Assembly: GCA_032716605.1 (NCBI GenBank)
Contig: CM064492.1
Coordinates: forward strand, 50,030,002 to 50,094,001
Length of the DNA stretch: 64,000 nucleotides
Direction: 5' to 3'
Source: Paralithodes platypus
Lineage: Eukaryota; Arthropoda; Malacostraca; Decapoda; Lithodidae
The position numbers and the translations under genes were made by a program. Positions 1 through 10,671 of this stretch are shown one piece after another. Each line of letters opens with the position of its first letter. Position 1 is the stretch's first letter. Under the pieces are notes generated by a model. It was given only the letters and a program-made list of their open reading frames with translations, did not search any database and had not been told where the DNA came from.

Positions 1-1530
1 CATACGTCACATAATTGTGTAAATCCATAATCAAGCCGAATACTCACAGATTTTCCTTGTGTATGTTCATTCTATTTATGTATGTACCAAGTTGAAGCTG
101 AAGTGTATACTGTGAATTGATTCCCTTCTAAACACTCACTTTTACCTAGAACTTACGCCCAATTTCATATCTAATTAAACTCAGCTCCCCTCCCCTATTA
201 CGCCTTATTTTGTCGTGGTGTTAATAGTATAATTTGTGAATAACGTATTAGTTTATTCTGTTATGAAATAGATAATTTCAATCCTGCTCGTCTAGGAATT
301 CTAGTTCTGTGTAGATCTATTGTCTAATTATTTCACCAACTCGAATACAACGCCAATTTGTTCTGTATTTCATATAGGAATATGTTAACCAGTTCAGATC
401 TCCTTCATACCTTATCAGGTATTTCCATCTAATGCAACTTCGTCGTGTACGCCATATTTAACTTGTAGTATTATTATAACTACTCGTATACGCTAATTTG
501 TTGATGCGTTCTCTAATCTACTGTAATCAATCTATTGCCTGATTTAGTTAGGTTATCTTCAACCTTCGAGTATTCTTCAGTAGATATAAATCATTAAATC
601 TGAATTCCTCGACCCGTGAGATTATCTTTGCATATAAGAATTAATTAAAGTATGCTCATGATATAAATTATCTCCTAATAATCTAAACACATCATTAATA
701 GTAAAAATAATTCACCCCTCCTCTCTTTTGAATTTCAACCTATTCCTCTCCTTATTCAGAATAATATCGCACTAACTATAAATACTATTTTGATGATCGC
801 AGTCAAACATATGACCTGAGTGACCTACCTAGCCCAAACTAATCTGTGCGCGTTAACCCTTTAAATCTCCCCCACCCCCCTCGTTTTCCGCCACCCGTGA
901 GCGAGCGTTCACCCCAGAACTCTTCATACACTTTCCCTTGTGTTCCACCCCATCTTATTGACGCGTACTTAGAGATTTCGTTCAACCTGCCCGAAACTAA
1001 GTCAGAATAATTCACAGTAGATACTCAACTCTCATTTATATTATTATCAAGGGTTTTATCTATGTGTATGTTTGTCTGATTATTATTGCATACTTCCATG
1101 ATAATATCCTTTGATTCATGCTCATTGTATGTTATTACTAGACCTTAGTGTGTGATACATGTTAATAATTGATTGCTGGCTATTCCTTATAGTAGTGCAG
1201 TAAATATCCACCCACACTTTAGGTCCATTTATATGAGTGAAGTACCTATCATTTGTCTATGGCAACGCCTACATGCTTGCTTACTATTCCTCAATAATAG
1301 TCAAGGAGTATACAGTAATATCTATATGTCAGTTGAATAAATAAGAGTGTATAATTACATGTGTGTAGTTATTGTGTTCATCTTAACCTGATTGAGTACC
1401 TAACTTGTGAAGAAGAACGTGTTCGACTTGTCCCTGTTGAGAGAATATTGAGTCTAAAAGTCCATAGTTGGATTTGAGTAAAGACCAAGAACTAAGCTAG
1501 GTTGTATTACGACCCGGCATAACAATATAC
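1..1530. other. AT-rich sequence with no recognised feature
   Basis: No open frame above about 60 codons, no tandem repeat and no sequence I could match elsewhere in the window. Base composition is strongly A+T. It is the longest stretch here free of obvious simple repeats. Confidence 0.6.
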
Positions 1531-1535
1531 AGTAT

Positions 1536-1754
1536 ATGGGGGAAAGAGAGACAGAGGGAGAGATTCAAAAACTGAGAGATAAAGAGACAGACAGCCAGAC
1601 ACACAGATATTCAGACAAACAGAAAGTTACAACAATAGCAATACCAACAACAACAAAGCTTTGGATGGTGGTGAGGCGGGGTGAAGCCAACGTGTGTATC
1701 AAATACAGACAGACAGACAGATAGACAGAGGAATGAGAGACAGACAGGCCAGAT
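1536..1754. repeat. GA/GACA purine repeat with embedded core motif
   Basis: Degenerate AGAG, GACA and CAGACAGA units on both sides of a short AAC stretch. A non-repetitive core at 1657-1704 (containing GGTGAAGCC) recurs three more times downstream and is described separately. Confidence 0.75.
1657..1704 (+). repeat. Compound-array core motif, copy 1
   Basis: About 45 bp running from AGCTTTGG through GTGGTGAGGCGGGGTGAA to GTGTGTATCA. The left side is an AAC array and the right side a GACA array. Related cores lie at 3509-3554, 4194-4232 and 4699-4726, each again between AAC-type and GA- or GT-type repeats. Confidence 0.6.
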
Positions 1755-1766
1755 AACATTAATGCA

Positions 1767-2470
1767 CCAACACTAACACCAACAACAACACTAACACCAA
1801 CACCACCACCACCAACATTAACACTAACACCAACAACAACAACAACAACACCAACATCAACAAACACCAACACTAACGCTAACAACACCAACACCACCTA
1901 CAACAGTAACACCAACACCAACACCACCAACACCAACATCAACATCAACAACACTAACACCAACAACACCAACACCAACACCACAACACCACCAACAACA
2001 ACAACACCAACAACACCACCAACAACACCACCAACAACGACACCAACAACACCACCATCACCAACATCAACAACACCAACACCAACATTAACGCCAACAA
2101 CACTACCACCACCACCAACACCAACATTAACACCACCAACAGTAACACCAACAACACCACCAACAGTAACACCAACACCACCAACATCAACAACACCAAC
2201 ACTATCACCACCACCAACACTAACACCAACAACACCACCACCAACAACACCACCACCACCAACAATAACGCCAACAACACCACCACCAGCAGTAACACCA
2301 CCATCAACAACACCAACACTAATACCAACAACACCAACACCAACAACACCACCATCAACAACACCAACACTAACAACACCAACAACACAAACACCAACAA
2401 CACCAACAACACAAACAGTAACACCAACACCAACAACACAAACAGTAACACCAACAACACCAACACCAAA
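1767..2470. repeat. AAC/ACC/ACT trinucleotide array
   Basis: About 700 bp of CAACAC-type trinucleotide units with scattered interruptions. All frames on the minus strand read as long Val/Leu/Gly-rich strings, and the plus strand as Thr/Asn/Pro strings. These open frames follow from the 3-bp period and are not genes. Confidence 0.95.
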
Positions 2471-2603
2471 GGTGGGTGCCCAACCCCGAAAGAGGCGGGT
2501 GCCCAACCCTGAAAGGGGTTGACATAGGGGAGCTATCCCCCCGCCAAAGGCGGTTTTCTAGGGATTTTCCTAGCTGATGCTGAGAGGATTTGGTTCTAGT
2601 CAT

Positions 2604-3007
2604 GTGGTGGTGGGCTGGTCTATCAGATTGAGAACTGAGCGATCTCGGCCATACCCATAGCTTACTCTGACTATTCCTGTTTCTTATATATTTTCTAGAT
2701 CTCAAGTGACGGCGTCTCTTCCGTGGATTGACCTCCCAATCTGCCAACCTGGAGGTTGGCAGATTGGAAGCCAAAGCGTCACATTTTTCCTTTGCCCCTC
2801 AACTTTCTCTTCATAATCGCTGAGGGGCACAGGGCCTTGGGTGGGGATTTGGTTTCCCGGGCGTTTCCGCACCCTCCTCGGCTCCCCGCCATGGAGTGGC
2901 TTCGGTCACCCAGGCTTTATTGTGGTAGGCAGGGAGGGTTCTGTGGGGACGCTCGGTTATGGCCTTGTTCGGGGCCTTGGGGCTGTTCGGCCAGGCAGCC
3001 TGGGGAA
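2604..3007 (+). mobile_element. Interspersed repeat R1, copy 1 (AAC-tailed)
   Basis: About 400 bp that aligns along its length with 8493-8884. Both copies share GGGCTGGTCTATCAGA-like starts, a GAACTGAGCGATCTC block, a CCATGGAGTGGCTTCGG block and a 3' end GGCCAGGCAGCYTGGGG. In both, the last base is followed directly by (AAC)n, which looks like a retroposon 3' tail. No coding motif is recognised. It may be the 3' end of a LINE or a SINE-like element. Confidence 0.75.
2736..2767. other. Perfect 15-bp hairpin inside R1
   Basis: CCAATCTGCCAACCT and its exact reverse complement are separated by GG. The equivalent place in the second R1 copy (about 8622) keeps only the outer seven base pairs, CCAATCT/AGATTGG, around a 4-nt loop. 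Confidence 0.85.
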
Positions 3008-3008
3008 C

Positions 3009-3473
3009 AGCAACAACAACAACAACACCAACAGTAACACCAACACCAACAACAACACCCACAACAACAACAATACCAACACCAACACCACCAACAACAA
3101 CACCCACAACAACAACACCACCAACAACAACACCACCAACACCAACACCACCAGCAAAAACACCACCAACACCAACACCACCAACAACAACACCACCACC
3201 AACACCAACACCAACATCACCAACACCACCATCATCACCAACAACAACACCAACACCAACAACACCCACAACAACAACACCACCAACACCAACACCAACA
3301 AAACCACCAACACCAACACCACCAACAGTAACACCAACAACAACAGTAACACCAAAAACAACACCAACACTAACACCAACACCAACAGTAACACCAACAC
3401 CAACAGTAACACCAACACCACCAACACCAACAACAACACCAACACCACCAACAGTAACACCATCACCAACAAC

Positions 3474-3505
<32 letters not shown>

Positions 3506-3508
3506 CAC
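3009..3508. repeat. AAC/ACC trinucleotide array following R1
   Basis: Continuous CAACAACAC-type units begin at the 3' end of R1 and stop at the second compound-array core. The long Thr/Pro, Asn/Thr and Val/Gly reading frames here are products of the repeat. Confidence 0.95.
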
Positions 3509-3552
3509 AGCTCCGGTTGGTGGTGAAGCGAGGTGAAACAAGTGTTTTGCAT

Positions 3553-3554
<2 letters not shown>
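3509..3554 (+). repeat. Compound-array core motif, copy 2
   Basis: AGCTCCGGTTGGTGGTGAAG, then a short AGGTGAAACAAGTG segment ending at CATCTGAG. It joins the AAC array on its left to a pure (GA)n on its right. Confidence 0.6.
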
Positions 3555-3641
<87 letters not shown>

Positions 3642-3656
3642 GAGGGGGGGGGGGGA
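3555..3656. repeat. (GA)n array ending in a poly-G run
   Basis: About 85 bp of uninterrupted GA dinucleotide followed by GGGAGGGGGGGGGGG. The same GA-to-G transition occurs at 43741-43841. Confidence 0.95.
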
Positions 3657-3759
3657 GGAGCAAACAGACAGATTCCACCAATATCAACATCCACAAAAAA
3701 ACGAAGATATTTGGCGAGGCAAGGTGAATCTATACGCTGCTCATTATCAGTAGGCTAAC

Positions 3760-3965
3760 ATGTTTGACCACTGACCGCTATAACTAAAAACAAAAAAACG
3801 ACTCCAGTAACCGAGCTAAGATTTCTAATATTTAGGAAGAGTCAGCCAGGTAATAGGTGTGGAAATTTACAGCCCATTTGCTCTAGCCCGTTTCGAGTTG
3901 CTAGAGGTTAGGGGTCACGATTTCTGGCCTGCCTATAATGAACCGGGTATAGTGCACTGGTCAGA
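3760..3965 (+). mobile_element. Interspersed repeat D, copy 1
   Basis: About 200 bp shared with 15595-15735, 24040-24180 and 48620-48815. Common blocks are GGAAGAGTCAGYCAGG, GTGGAAATTTACAGCCCA, TTGCTCTAGCCC and CACGATTTCTGGCCT. There is no open frame and no clear terminal repeat. Class unknown. Confidence 0.65.
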
Positions 3966-3966
3966 G

Positions 3967-4698
3967 AGAGAGCGTGACAGACAGACAGAAAGGGAAAGAG
4001 AGAGACAGTCAAACGAGATAACGAGAGGACACCACTACTATCAACAACAACAACAACAACAACAAAATGCTAATATCAACAAGAAAAACATAACTAACAG
4101 AAAACAATAACAACAGCAAATGCAACAACAAAAGCATAACTAACAAAACAATAACAACATCAAACACATCAACAACAACAACAACAACAACATAGCTCTG
4201 GTTAGTGGGGTGAAGCGACTATGTGCATCAGTGAGAGAGAAAGATAAACAAACACAGATACACAGGCAGACAGACAGACAATCACCAATAACAACAATAC
4301 TACTAACAACAACAACAACAACACCACCACCAACAACAACAACAACAAAAATAATACAGATCAGCGAGACAATATAAACAAACACAGCTACACACACAGA
4401 CAGACACATATAATAACGAGAGTACAACACCAAATCACCAATAACAGCAACACTCCTAACAACAAAAACAACACAGATCAGCGAGAAAAGATAAACAAAC
4501 AGAGATACACAGACAGACACATATGATAACGAGAGTTCAACGCCAATCACCAATAACAACAACACTACTAACAACAACAATAACAACAACAACAACACAG
4601 ATCAGAGATAATAGCTAGACAAACACAGATACACAGACAGACAGAATAATATGATAGAGTATGAAAACATTCACCAATACTATCAAAAACAACAACAA
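3967..4698. repeat. Alternating GA/GACA and AAC modules
   Basis: At least four cycles of a GAGA/GACAGACA stretch followed by an AACAAC stretch, with short shared links such as ACAGATCAGCGAGA and ATCACCAATAACA. The module length is roughly 130 bp in 4240-4640, so this part is a degenerate higher-order tandem repeat. Confidence 0.7.
4194..4232 (+). repeat. Compound-array core motif, copy 3
   Basis: AGCTCTGGTTAGTGGGGTGA, then AGCGACTATGTGCATCAGTG, between an AAC run and a GA run. Confidence 0.6.
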
Positions 4699-4718
4699 CT
4701 GGTGAGTTTGGGTGAAGC

Positions 4719-4759
<41 letters not shown>

Positions 4760-4788
4760 ACTGCGTGAGTGCGTGTGTGTGTGTGTGT
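4699..4788 (+). repeat. Core motif copy 4 followed by (GT)n
   Basis: ACTGGTGAGTTTGGGTGAAG and CTACTGTGTG pass directly into about 35 bp of pure (GT)n, then imperfect GT to about 4788. It is the same core as the three upstream, but here the right-hand partner is GT instead of GA. Confidence 0.6.
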
Positions 4789-4841
4789 ATCAGTCGATGC
4801 CAGGGGCCTTAAAGTGGAGCTGGTGAGTGCTGAGTGCTACC

Positions 4842-4893
4842 CGCCTGTCTGTCTGTCTGTCTATATATCTATATATCTGTCTGTCTGTCTCTA

Positions 4894-4926
<33 letters not shown>

Positions 4927-4950
4927 ACTTATCTGCCTGTCTATATATGT
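4842..4950. repeat. CTGT/CTAT tetranucleotide array
   Basis: Interleaved CTGT and CTAT units. Open frames across it are repeat products. Confidence 0.9.
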
Positions 4951-4964
4951 TTGGTTGTGGGGTA

Positions 4965-5210
4965 GAGAAGGATAGGTTAGGGTAGGTTAGGGTAGGGCAG
5001 GACAGGGTAACGCAGTAGGAACGTAAGGGTTCGGGCAGGGTAGGAGGGGGACAAGGTAGGGTCGTTTAGGGTAGGATCAGGCAGGGCAGGGCAGGCAAGT
5101 CAGGGTAAGGGAGGGCAGCACAGAACAAGGCAGGGTCATATAGAGCAGAGTCAAGCAGGGCACGGTAAAGAAGGGCAAGGCAAGGCAGGGTCAGGAAGGG
5201 CAGGGCAGGC
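4965..5210. repeat. G-rich minisatellite, left part
   Basis: Degenerate units of the form GGGCAGGG, GGTAGGGT and AGGCAAGGC. The same kind of sequence resumes at 6945-7203, so the array was probably continuous before a 1.7 kb element split it. Confidence 0.7.
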
Positions 5211-6931
5211 TTAAGCGGGTATCACACTAGGCCTAATTTTCTCCATTTACCATTTGCAGCCAGTAGCGCTGGCACCTCCTAGCACACAGGCAAAGCGTCC
5301 TGGCTGCACACTTTACCACGTACCGACACAACAACAACAACAATGGCCGACTTCTTCAAGACTAGGATTCTTCTCCAGGAAACCTGCTGCCTTATTATTA
5401 TTAATTATGCATCTAAAACAATTAAAGGCTAAGAAGAAAATAGGTTTGTGGAGGCGGCAGTGGTTAGCAAGACGTAAGGAGCAGTGAGCAGGCTGACCAC
5501 TAGCTTGCATTGGAAGATGGGGAACATAGAGTACAGAAGGATAGAGCTGAAAGCGTGACGTCACACGGTTATTTTGCCAAGCGTCCTAGGGATTTGGTGG
5601 CAGCACTGTTGTAGGGCATACAACCAAAACACCTCAGTCGTTTTTCCTTATTAGATACTCCTTGATATCTGTGCACCTGGCTTGTCTGCAGTGTTACCAA
5701 AGTTAAGGGTAATTCCGCAAAATGAGGGGGCAATAGATTAAAGAGGGAACGTCTTTAAAGAGTGATTTAATGTTGGTAAAAACACTTGTAAATTATTTGA
5801 AATAAATTAGAGATATAAAAACAAGAGGAAAATATTAGGAATACATAATATACAATATAAAAAAAACTTATATATGATGTAAGCTGTATAACTACAAGCA
5901 ACACAACAAGAATTAAAATGTCACTCTGAATATATATTATTAGTTACATGTTTTGTAGATGTTAATTTATAAAGTTGCACTAAAACAGGACATTTCACGA
6001 AATACATTCATAGGTTATACTTATGACATCTAGGGATATTTTGGCCCAGTATGTTTGAGTTGGCAACTGCCCGCTCTCACAACAACAATGGTGGGGGTAG
6101 AAGAGACATGGCTGTGAACCTCCTCTTAATGACGACAGTTTCACGTTGATCTGGCCTTTACAGTAGCCTCTACTATTTAACTCTGTCATGTCTATAGAGT
6201 CTCTGGATAGCGTAGAATTGATTATTAATAGCGTTATTAGTACAAGGTAGGGATTATTACAAATGAATGGGGACCCTCCCATTTTCCTTTGCGATCGTCC
6301 TGCCATCTCTCGAACGCGCGGCTCGCTAATTTCAGATTTGTAGCGTCTCTCTTTCCTCTCTATCCTTTTGTACTCTATGATGGGGAAGGCTGTAGGGGGG
6401 AACCACTGGCAGTCGCGGCTATTCGGCTGCTTATGGTATGGCTATTGTGGCCTTAATTCACATAGTTTATGTCTATCAACAGCTTGCCTCACTGTCAAAA
6501 TATATAATTTTGCATCAAAATATACAATTCAACGTCATACTCTTGATATATAATTCCAACGAAATGTGTAAAGACCAGATCACATCAGGGGTGCTTTACT
6601 AGTCACAATACGTAGCGCTACAGCTAGACACCGAAAATATATTGTATCAAATAGGGCTATAACCAGAACGATAATGCAGAATACGCATTTGGTTAATTAA
6701 TATTTTATTGCACTAATATATAGTATTTACTCTAAATTTCTAGTATTGTATTTCTCCATATTGTATTGAGGCTGAAAATTTACTTCCCTGAACACATGTT
6801 GCTTCCCACTATACCCAGAGCGGGTTGCATACGGGTTCCCGTCGAACGACGATATGTGTGCCTCAGAAGGACGGTATATCCATTTATGAGGAAAAATGGA
6901 GAACAATTGGCCTAGTGTGATACCCCTTTTA
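5211..6931. mobile_element. 1.7 kb terminal-inverted-repeat element
   Basis: The left end reads GGGTATCACACTAGGCC followed by TAATTTTCTCCATTT. The right end carries the inverse: AAATGGAGAACAATT, then GGCCTAGTGTGATACCCC. The inverted repeats are about 33 bp with few mismatches. The G-rich minisatellite lies on both outer sides, which marks the element as an insertion into it. The interior is AT-rich. It has several short open frames, none with a recognised transposase motif, so the element looks non-autonomous. A left-end-like TATCACACGAGC sequence also occurs near 25162, and a weaker one near 48331. The target duplication is unclear. Confidence 0.7.
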
Positions 6932-6944
6932 GACAAGGCATATA

Positions 6945-7203
6945 GTCAGGCAGGGCAAGGCAAGGCAGGTTGAGGCTGAATAGGACAGGTCAAGGTAGGG
7001 TAAGGAAGGGCAGGCAAGGGAGGGTATGGTAGGTAGGGTCACCCAAGGAAGTGCAGGGCAGGTCAAGGTAGGTAGGCTTAGACGAAACAGGACAGACTAG
7101 GCAGGAGTAGGTAGGTAAAGGCAGGCAGAAAAATGACAGGCAAGACAAGTTAAATAAACAAAATGCAGAATCGGACAGACAAGACAAAACAAAATAAGGC
7201 GAG
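6945..7203. repeat. G-rich minisatellite, right part
   Basis: AGGCAGGGCAAGGCAAGGCA-type units continuing the array interrupted at 5210, ending at the TTAA of the next element. Confidence 0.7.
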
Positions 7204-7500
7204 TTAAAGGTGGGTTATCTTATTTGGTATTTATATTTTGTATTATCATATACTGTATATATGTTTTTGTTTGTTCCCTAGACCTCCATTAAGCTTAAAA
7301 AACACCCCAAAGATCCACTTTCGAGATCATTTTGAACAATTGTTGGTAGAAAAATGTCTCGGCCGAACGCCGATTCCTACTAATTTATAGGCTAGCCATC
7401 GCGACGCCAAACTAATGGGGCGAACGTACTAAAATCTCATAAGTAATGGCGCTAAAAATGAGGAAGAAGGGGGTATAGAAAACCAAATCCCTCCTCTTAA
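7204..7500 (-). mobile_element. TTAA-2 element
   Basis: It begins TTAAAGGTGGGTTATCT and ends CAAATCCCTCCTCTTAA, so both ends carry TTAA. It holds the family landmarks in reverse order: CCTAGACCTCCAT, the GAAAAATGTC segment, and AATGAGGAAGAAGGGGG near the right end. About 300 bp, with no coding capacity. Confidence 0.75.
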
Positions 7501-7762
7501 AGCAGGGTAGGCCAGGGGACACCGTAACATGATACATAAAAAGGACGATATACCATCATACCGGACCAATCCAAAGTCTAACTGGATGACAGAAAGTGAG
7601 GATTTGAGGTATGGGTTATACAAATTCACGAACCAATATATCGTCTTTATTGTTTATCTGCCAGGTGATTTAGTATATCATATTATAATTCATGACCCTT
7701 CGAATAAGTACTTCGCAATTTATTTCAATAGATTTAATATAGAAAGACATAAGGAGTTCACA

Positions 7763-7989
7763 TTAACCCTTCCTGTACGCCTTTTTTTTTTTTTTTTTTT
7801 TTTTGTTATTTCCGTTATATTTATTTAGACAATTTTATGAAGCTTAGGATGGATATATGGTAGCTTAAGGGATTAATGGAAATAATCTGTAGCCTTTAAA
7901 TTAGTAGACGTCCTTCCTAAGCTGAACCAAATCGTCTAATAGTTGCCAGAATATAATGAAAAGGACGTCGCTGGTACAGAAGAGGTTAA
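7763..7989 (+). mobile_element. TTAA-1 palindromic element
   Basis: It starts TTAACCCTTCCTGTACGCC and ends GGTACAGAAGAGGTTAA. The arms contain TTTAGACAATTTTATGAAGC and the inverse CTGAACCAAATCGTCTAATA. A poly-T run of about 22 sits in the left arm. The consensus of this family is a nearly full-length palindrome of about 200 bp bounded by TTAA. Confidence 0.8.
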
Positions 7990-8119
7990 ATTATTTGACA
8001 ATTAATAGTACACAATACAATGCAATACGTGATTTCCCTACACAAATACGTAAAACTAATTTCCGTGTGGTAATCTCTCAACACTTCTCCTTTACTGTTA
8101 TTTTCCATCACATTCTCTC

Positions 8120-8212
8120 CCCCTCTCTCTCTCTCTCCACACACACACACACACTCTCTCCTACACACACTCTTACTCACTCACTCTCTCTCTCTCTCCC
8201 ACACACACACTC
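8120..8212. repeat. CT/CA mixed dinucleotide array
   Basis: Alternating (CT)n, (CA)n and CACT units. Confidence 0.9.
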
Positions 8213-8492
8213 TATCGTCACTGAAACATCCGAGTAGTTCTCCAGTAATATAATGATTGGGATATTATGGCAATATTGGAAGCGCATACCCCACCACAAT
8301 AAAGTATACAACAATATATAATACAGGGTTCTGGACGGAAATTCAGCCCCACGTCAAAGTTATGAATCCTGGGCAGTTGATTTCACAATTTCAGATATTT
8401 TTTAGAAATAAATAATAATAATACTATTAATAACAATAATACAAATACTACTACTACTACTACTACTAATAATAAAAATAATAATAATAATA

Positions 8493-8883
8493 GTGGTGAT
8501 GGGCTGGCCTATCAGAGTGAGAACTGAGCGATCTCTGCCATACCCATAGCTTACTCTGACTGTTCCTTTTACTTATATAATTATTTTCTAGATCTCAAGT
8601 CTCTTCCGTGGATTGACCTCCCAATCTACCAAGATTGGAAGCCAAAGCGTCAAATTTTTCCTTTGCCCCTCAGCTTTCTCTTCATAATTGCTGAGGGGCA
8701 CAGGGCCCTGTGTGGGGCTTTGGTTTCCCGGGCGTTTCTGCACCCTCCTCAGCTCCCCGCCATGGAGTGGCTTCGGTCACCCAGGCTTTATTGTGGTCGG
8801 CGGGGAGGGTTCTGTGGGGGCGCTCGGTTATGGCCTTGACCTTCCTCAGGGCCTTGGGGCTGTTCGGCCAGGCAGCTTGGGGT

Positions 8884-8884
<1 letters not shown>
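8493..8884 (+). mobile_element. Interspersed repeat R1, copy 2 (AAC-tailed)
   Basis: Aligns with 2604-3007 along its length. It lacks about 8 bp next to the GATCTCAAGT block and the inner part of the hairpin, and it has a small insertion (CTTCCTCAGG type) near GGCCTTGGGGCTG. It ends GGGGTACAACAAC and passes directly into an AAC tail. Confidence 0.75.
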
Positions 8885-8952
<68 letters not shown>

Positions 8953-8999
8953 AAATAATAATAATGATAATAATTACAATTATAATAGTAATACATATC

Positions 9000-9038
<39 letters not shown>

Positions 9039-9042
9039 GATA
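8883..9042. repeat. AAC then AAT trinucleotide tail of R1
   Basis: About 33 bp of (AAC)n followed by about 125 bp of (AAT)n with few interruptions. Confidence 0.95.
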
Positions 9043-9232
9043 CCACTACTACCGTACTACTACTATAATTCCCACTTAGCATCACAGAACAGTACTGCGT
9101 TAACCTTGTGCCTCTCACCTCACCTTATGAGGTTATCTACCTCGTTCTATCTTATTGCTTTTTAGGTAAATAGGACTTCAGACGCTATCAACCCTTCTGC
9201 ATTATTAAGCCAGCAGACTGTAGGACTGGAGC

Positions 9233-9257
9233 CCCCGCCGCTATATTAGCGGCGGGG
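9233..9257. other. GC-rich perfect hairpin
   Basis: CCCCGCCGCT and AGCGGCGGGG flank ATATT. The ten-base-pair all-GC-rich stem stands out in an AT-rich neighbourhood. No run of T follows, so it is not a typical terminator. Confidence 0.8.
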
Positions 9258-9499
9258 ACTAATCCTGTCAATGGTAACGCTGACATTAAACATAGTATTG
9301 AGGTCCAGAGAGAAATATCCAAAAGGGTAGACTCCATTACCGAAAATATTAAAGCTGTGTTCGTATGGGCAGAAACCAAATATAATTTTTCACAGATATT
9401 ATATTTCCACTCAAATCGCAGAATATATTGCGAACAATATTATGCCTTTAGGATACAGTATACTGTATGTATATATATATATATATATATAGTAAGCCC

Positions 9500-9593
9500 A
9501 CTGAATTATACATACCCTTCCTAATCTATATAAAATCGTCTAATGTTAGCCAGCATAAACTGTTAAAAGGCGTCATAATCCTCAAGGGGTTAA
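9500..9593 (+). mobile_element. TTAA-1 element, right half only
   Basis: Contains CCTTCCTAATCTATATAAAA, the arm motif TCGTCTAATGTTAGCCAG and the end GCGTCATAATCCTCAAGGGG followed by TTAA. The left half is missing. An (AT)n run lies just before it. Confidence 0.7.
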
Positions 9594-9838
9594 TGATCGG
9601 CATTTAAATTGTATTAAAAAAAAATCTTTGAATCCATATTAGGTAAATTATAAAATTATACAATTTCTAAGTTATACATTCTGGTGATAATATCGAGAAA
9701 GGGTCAAAACCTTGAGAAATTATGAAGTTCTTTATTTACCAGGTCCTTCTCTCTCTTTCCTAAATATCATAAGTTTCCAACCCTTTCTACTGTATAATCT
9801 ACTTTTAATTTCACTCCAATGAAATTAATGAAAGCAAG

Positions 9839-9908
9839 TGATCCGCCGGGATTCGAACCTGGGTTACCACACACAGATTTTTAAACACACTAACCATTAC
9901 ACCATCAA
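9839..9908 (-). pseudogene. tRNA-like sequence
   Basis: On the minus strand GTGTAATGGTTAGTGTG resembles a tRNA A-box region, and GGTTCGAATCCCGGCGGATC a T-arm with B box. The acceptor stem pairs at only about four of seven positions and no anticodon arm can be assigned, so this is a degenerate tRNA or a SINE head rather than a working tRNA gene. Confidence 0.45.
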
Positions 9909-9940
9909 ACATTCTACAAGACAAATCAATCTTCTCTATA

Positions 9941-10238
9941 TTAACCCCTTCTGTACCGGCGACGTCTTTTGTATTTGATTTCAGCTACATTTAGACGTTT
10001 AAATAAGCTTAGGAAGGATATATGGTAGCTAAAAGGATTAATTGAGATAGTCTGTAGTCTCTTAATGGGTAGACGCCCTTCTTAAGCTGAATAAAACCGT
10101 CTAATAGTTGCCAGAATATAACGAAGAGGACGTCACACCGGTACAGAAGGGGTTAACAGCATCAGCCTGTGCTGTATGTAATGTAGTGATTCCAGACAGT
10201 CTACCCCGAGTTGAACAAGCATACCAACCTTTTCCATA
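9941..10238 (+). mobile_element. Tandem unit 1: TTAA-1 element plus about 82-bp flank
   Basis: The TTAA-1 copy spans 9941-10156 (TTAACCCCTTCTGTACCGGC to GGTACAGAAGGGGTTAA). It is followed by a spacer ending AACAAGCATACCAACCTT, then the next TTAA-1. The start-to-start distance to unit 2 is 298 bp. The sequence before unit 1 (GACAAATCAATCTTCTC) also resembles the spacer. Confidence 0.75.
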
Positions 10239-10538
10239 TTAACCCTCTTAAAAATCCGATGACGCATTTCTGTTCTGTTTTCTGGCTATTATGAGACGGT
10301 TTTACTCAGATTAGGAGGAGTGGATGGGCGTCAGAGAGTTAATTGAAATAATCTCTAACCCTTTGAGTCACACAGATCTTTCCCAAATGGTTCAAATCGG
10401 CTAGAATAACCTGTCAAAAAGCGTCATAATCTTGAAAGGGTTAACAACATGTATTATATGATAGATACAAATATATATAGATAGATGCCAGATAATCTAA
10501 ACTCAAGTTGGACAAACAGACCAACCTTCTCTATATTA
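10239..10538 (+). mobile_element. Tandem unit 2: TTAA-1 element plus flank
   Basis: The TTAA-1 copy spans 10239-10444, with ATCCGATGACGCATTTCTG at the left and GCGTCATAATCTTGAAAGGG before TTAA at the right. The spacer ends GACAAACAGACCAACCTTC, matching the unit 1 spacer. A third TTAA-1 start follows at 10539 but only TTAACCCCTT remains before LINE-J sequence begins. Confidence 0.7.
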
Positions 10539-10671
10539 ACCCCTTAAAGGGGGTAGTGTATATTTGTTAGCCAATTTATGCATTTTTTTGTTCTGTGATT
10601 GAGGGAGGCAAAAGGCAGAACTGCTTATAGCGAGTGCCTACCCCATAGTTGAAAGAGTGACAGGGCCAAAA

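Noticed and set aside
1898..3753. Long Val/Leu/Gly-, Thr/Pro- and Asn/Thr-rich open frames
   Set aside because: All are translations of AAC/ACC trinucleotide arrays, open on both strands because of the 3-bp period.
4965..5040. Interstitial telomere from GGTTAGGGTAGGTTAGGG
   Set aside because: Only three or four near-matches inside a degenerate G-rich array whose main unit is GGGCAGGG.
9839..9908. Functional tRNA gene (also considered at 38432 and 58735)
   Set aside because: B boxes are good, but acceptor stems fail to pair and no anticodon arm can be assigned. SINE or tRNA remnants are more likely.
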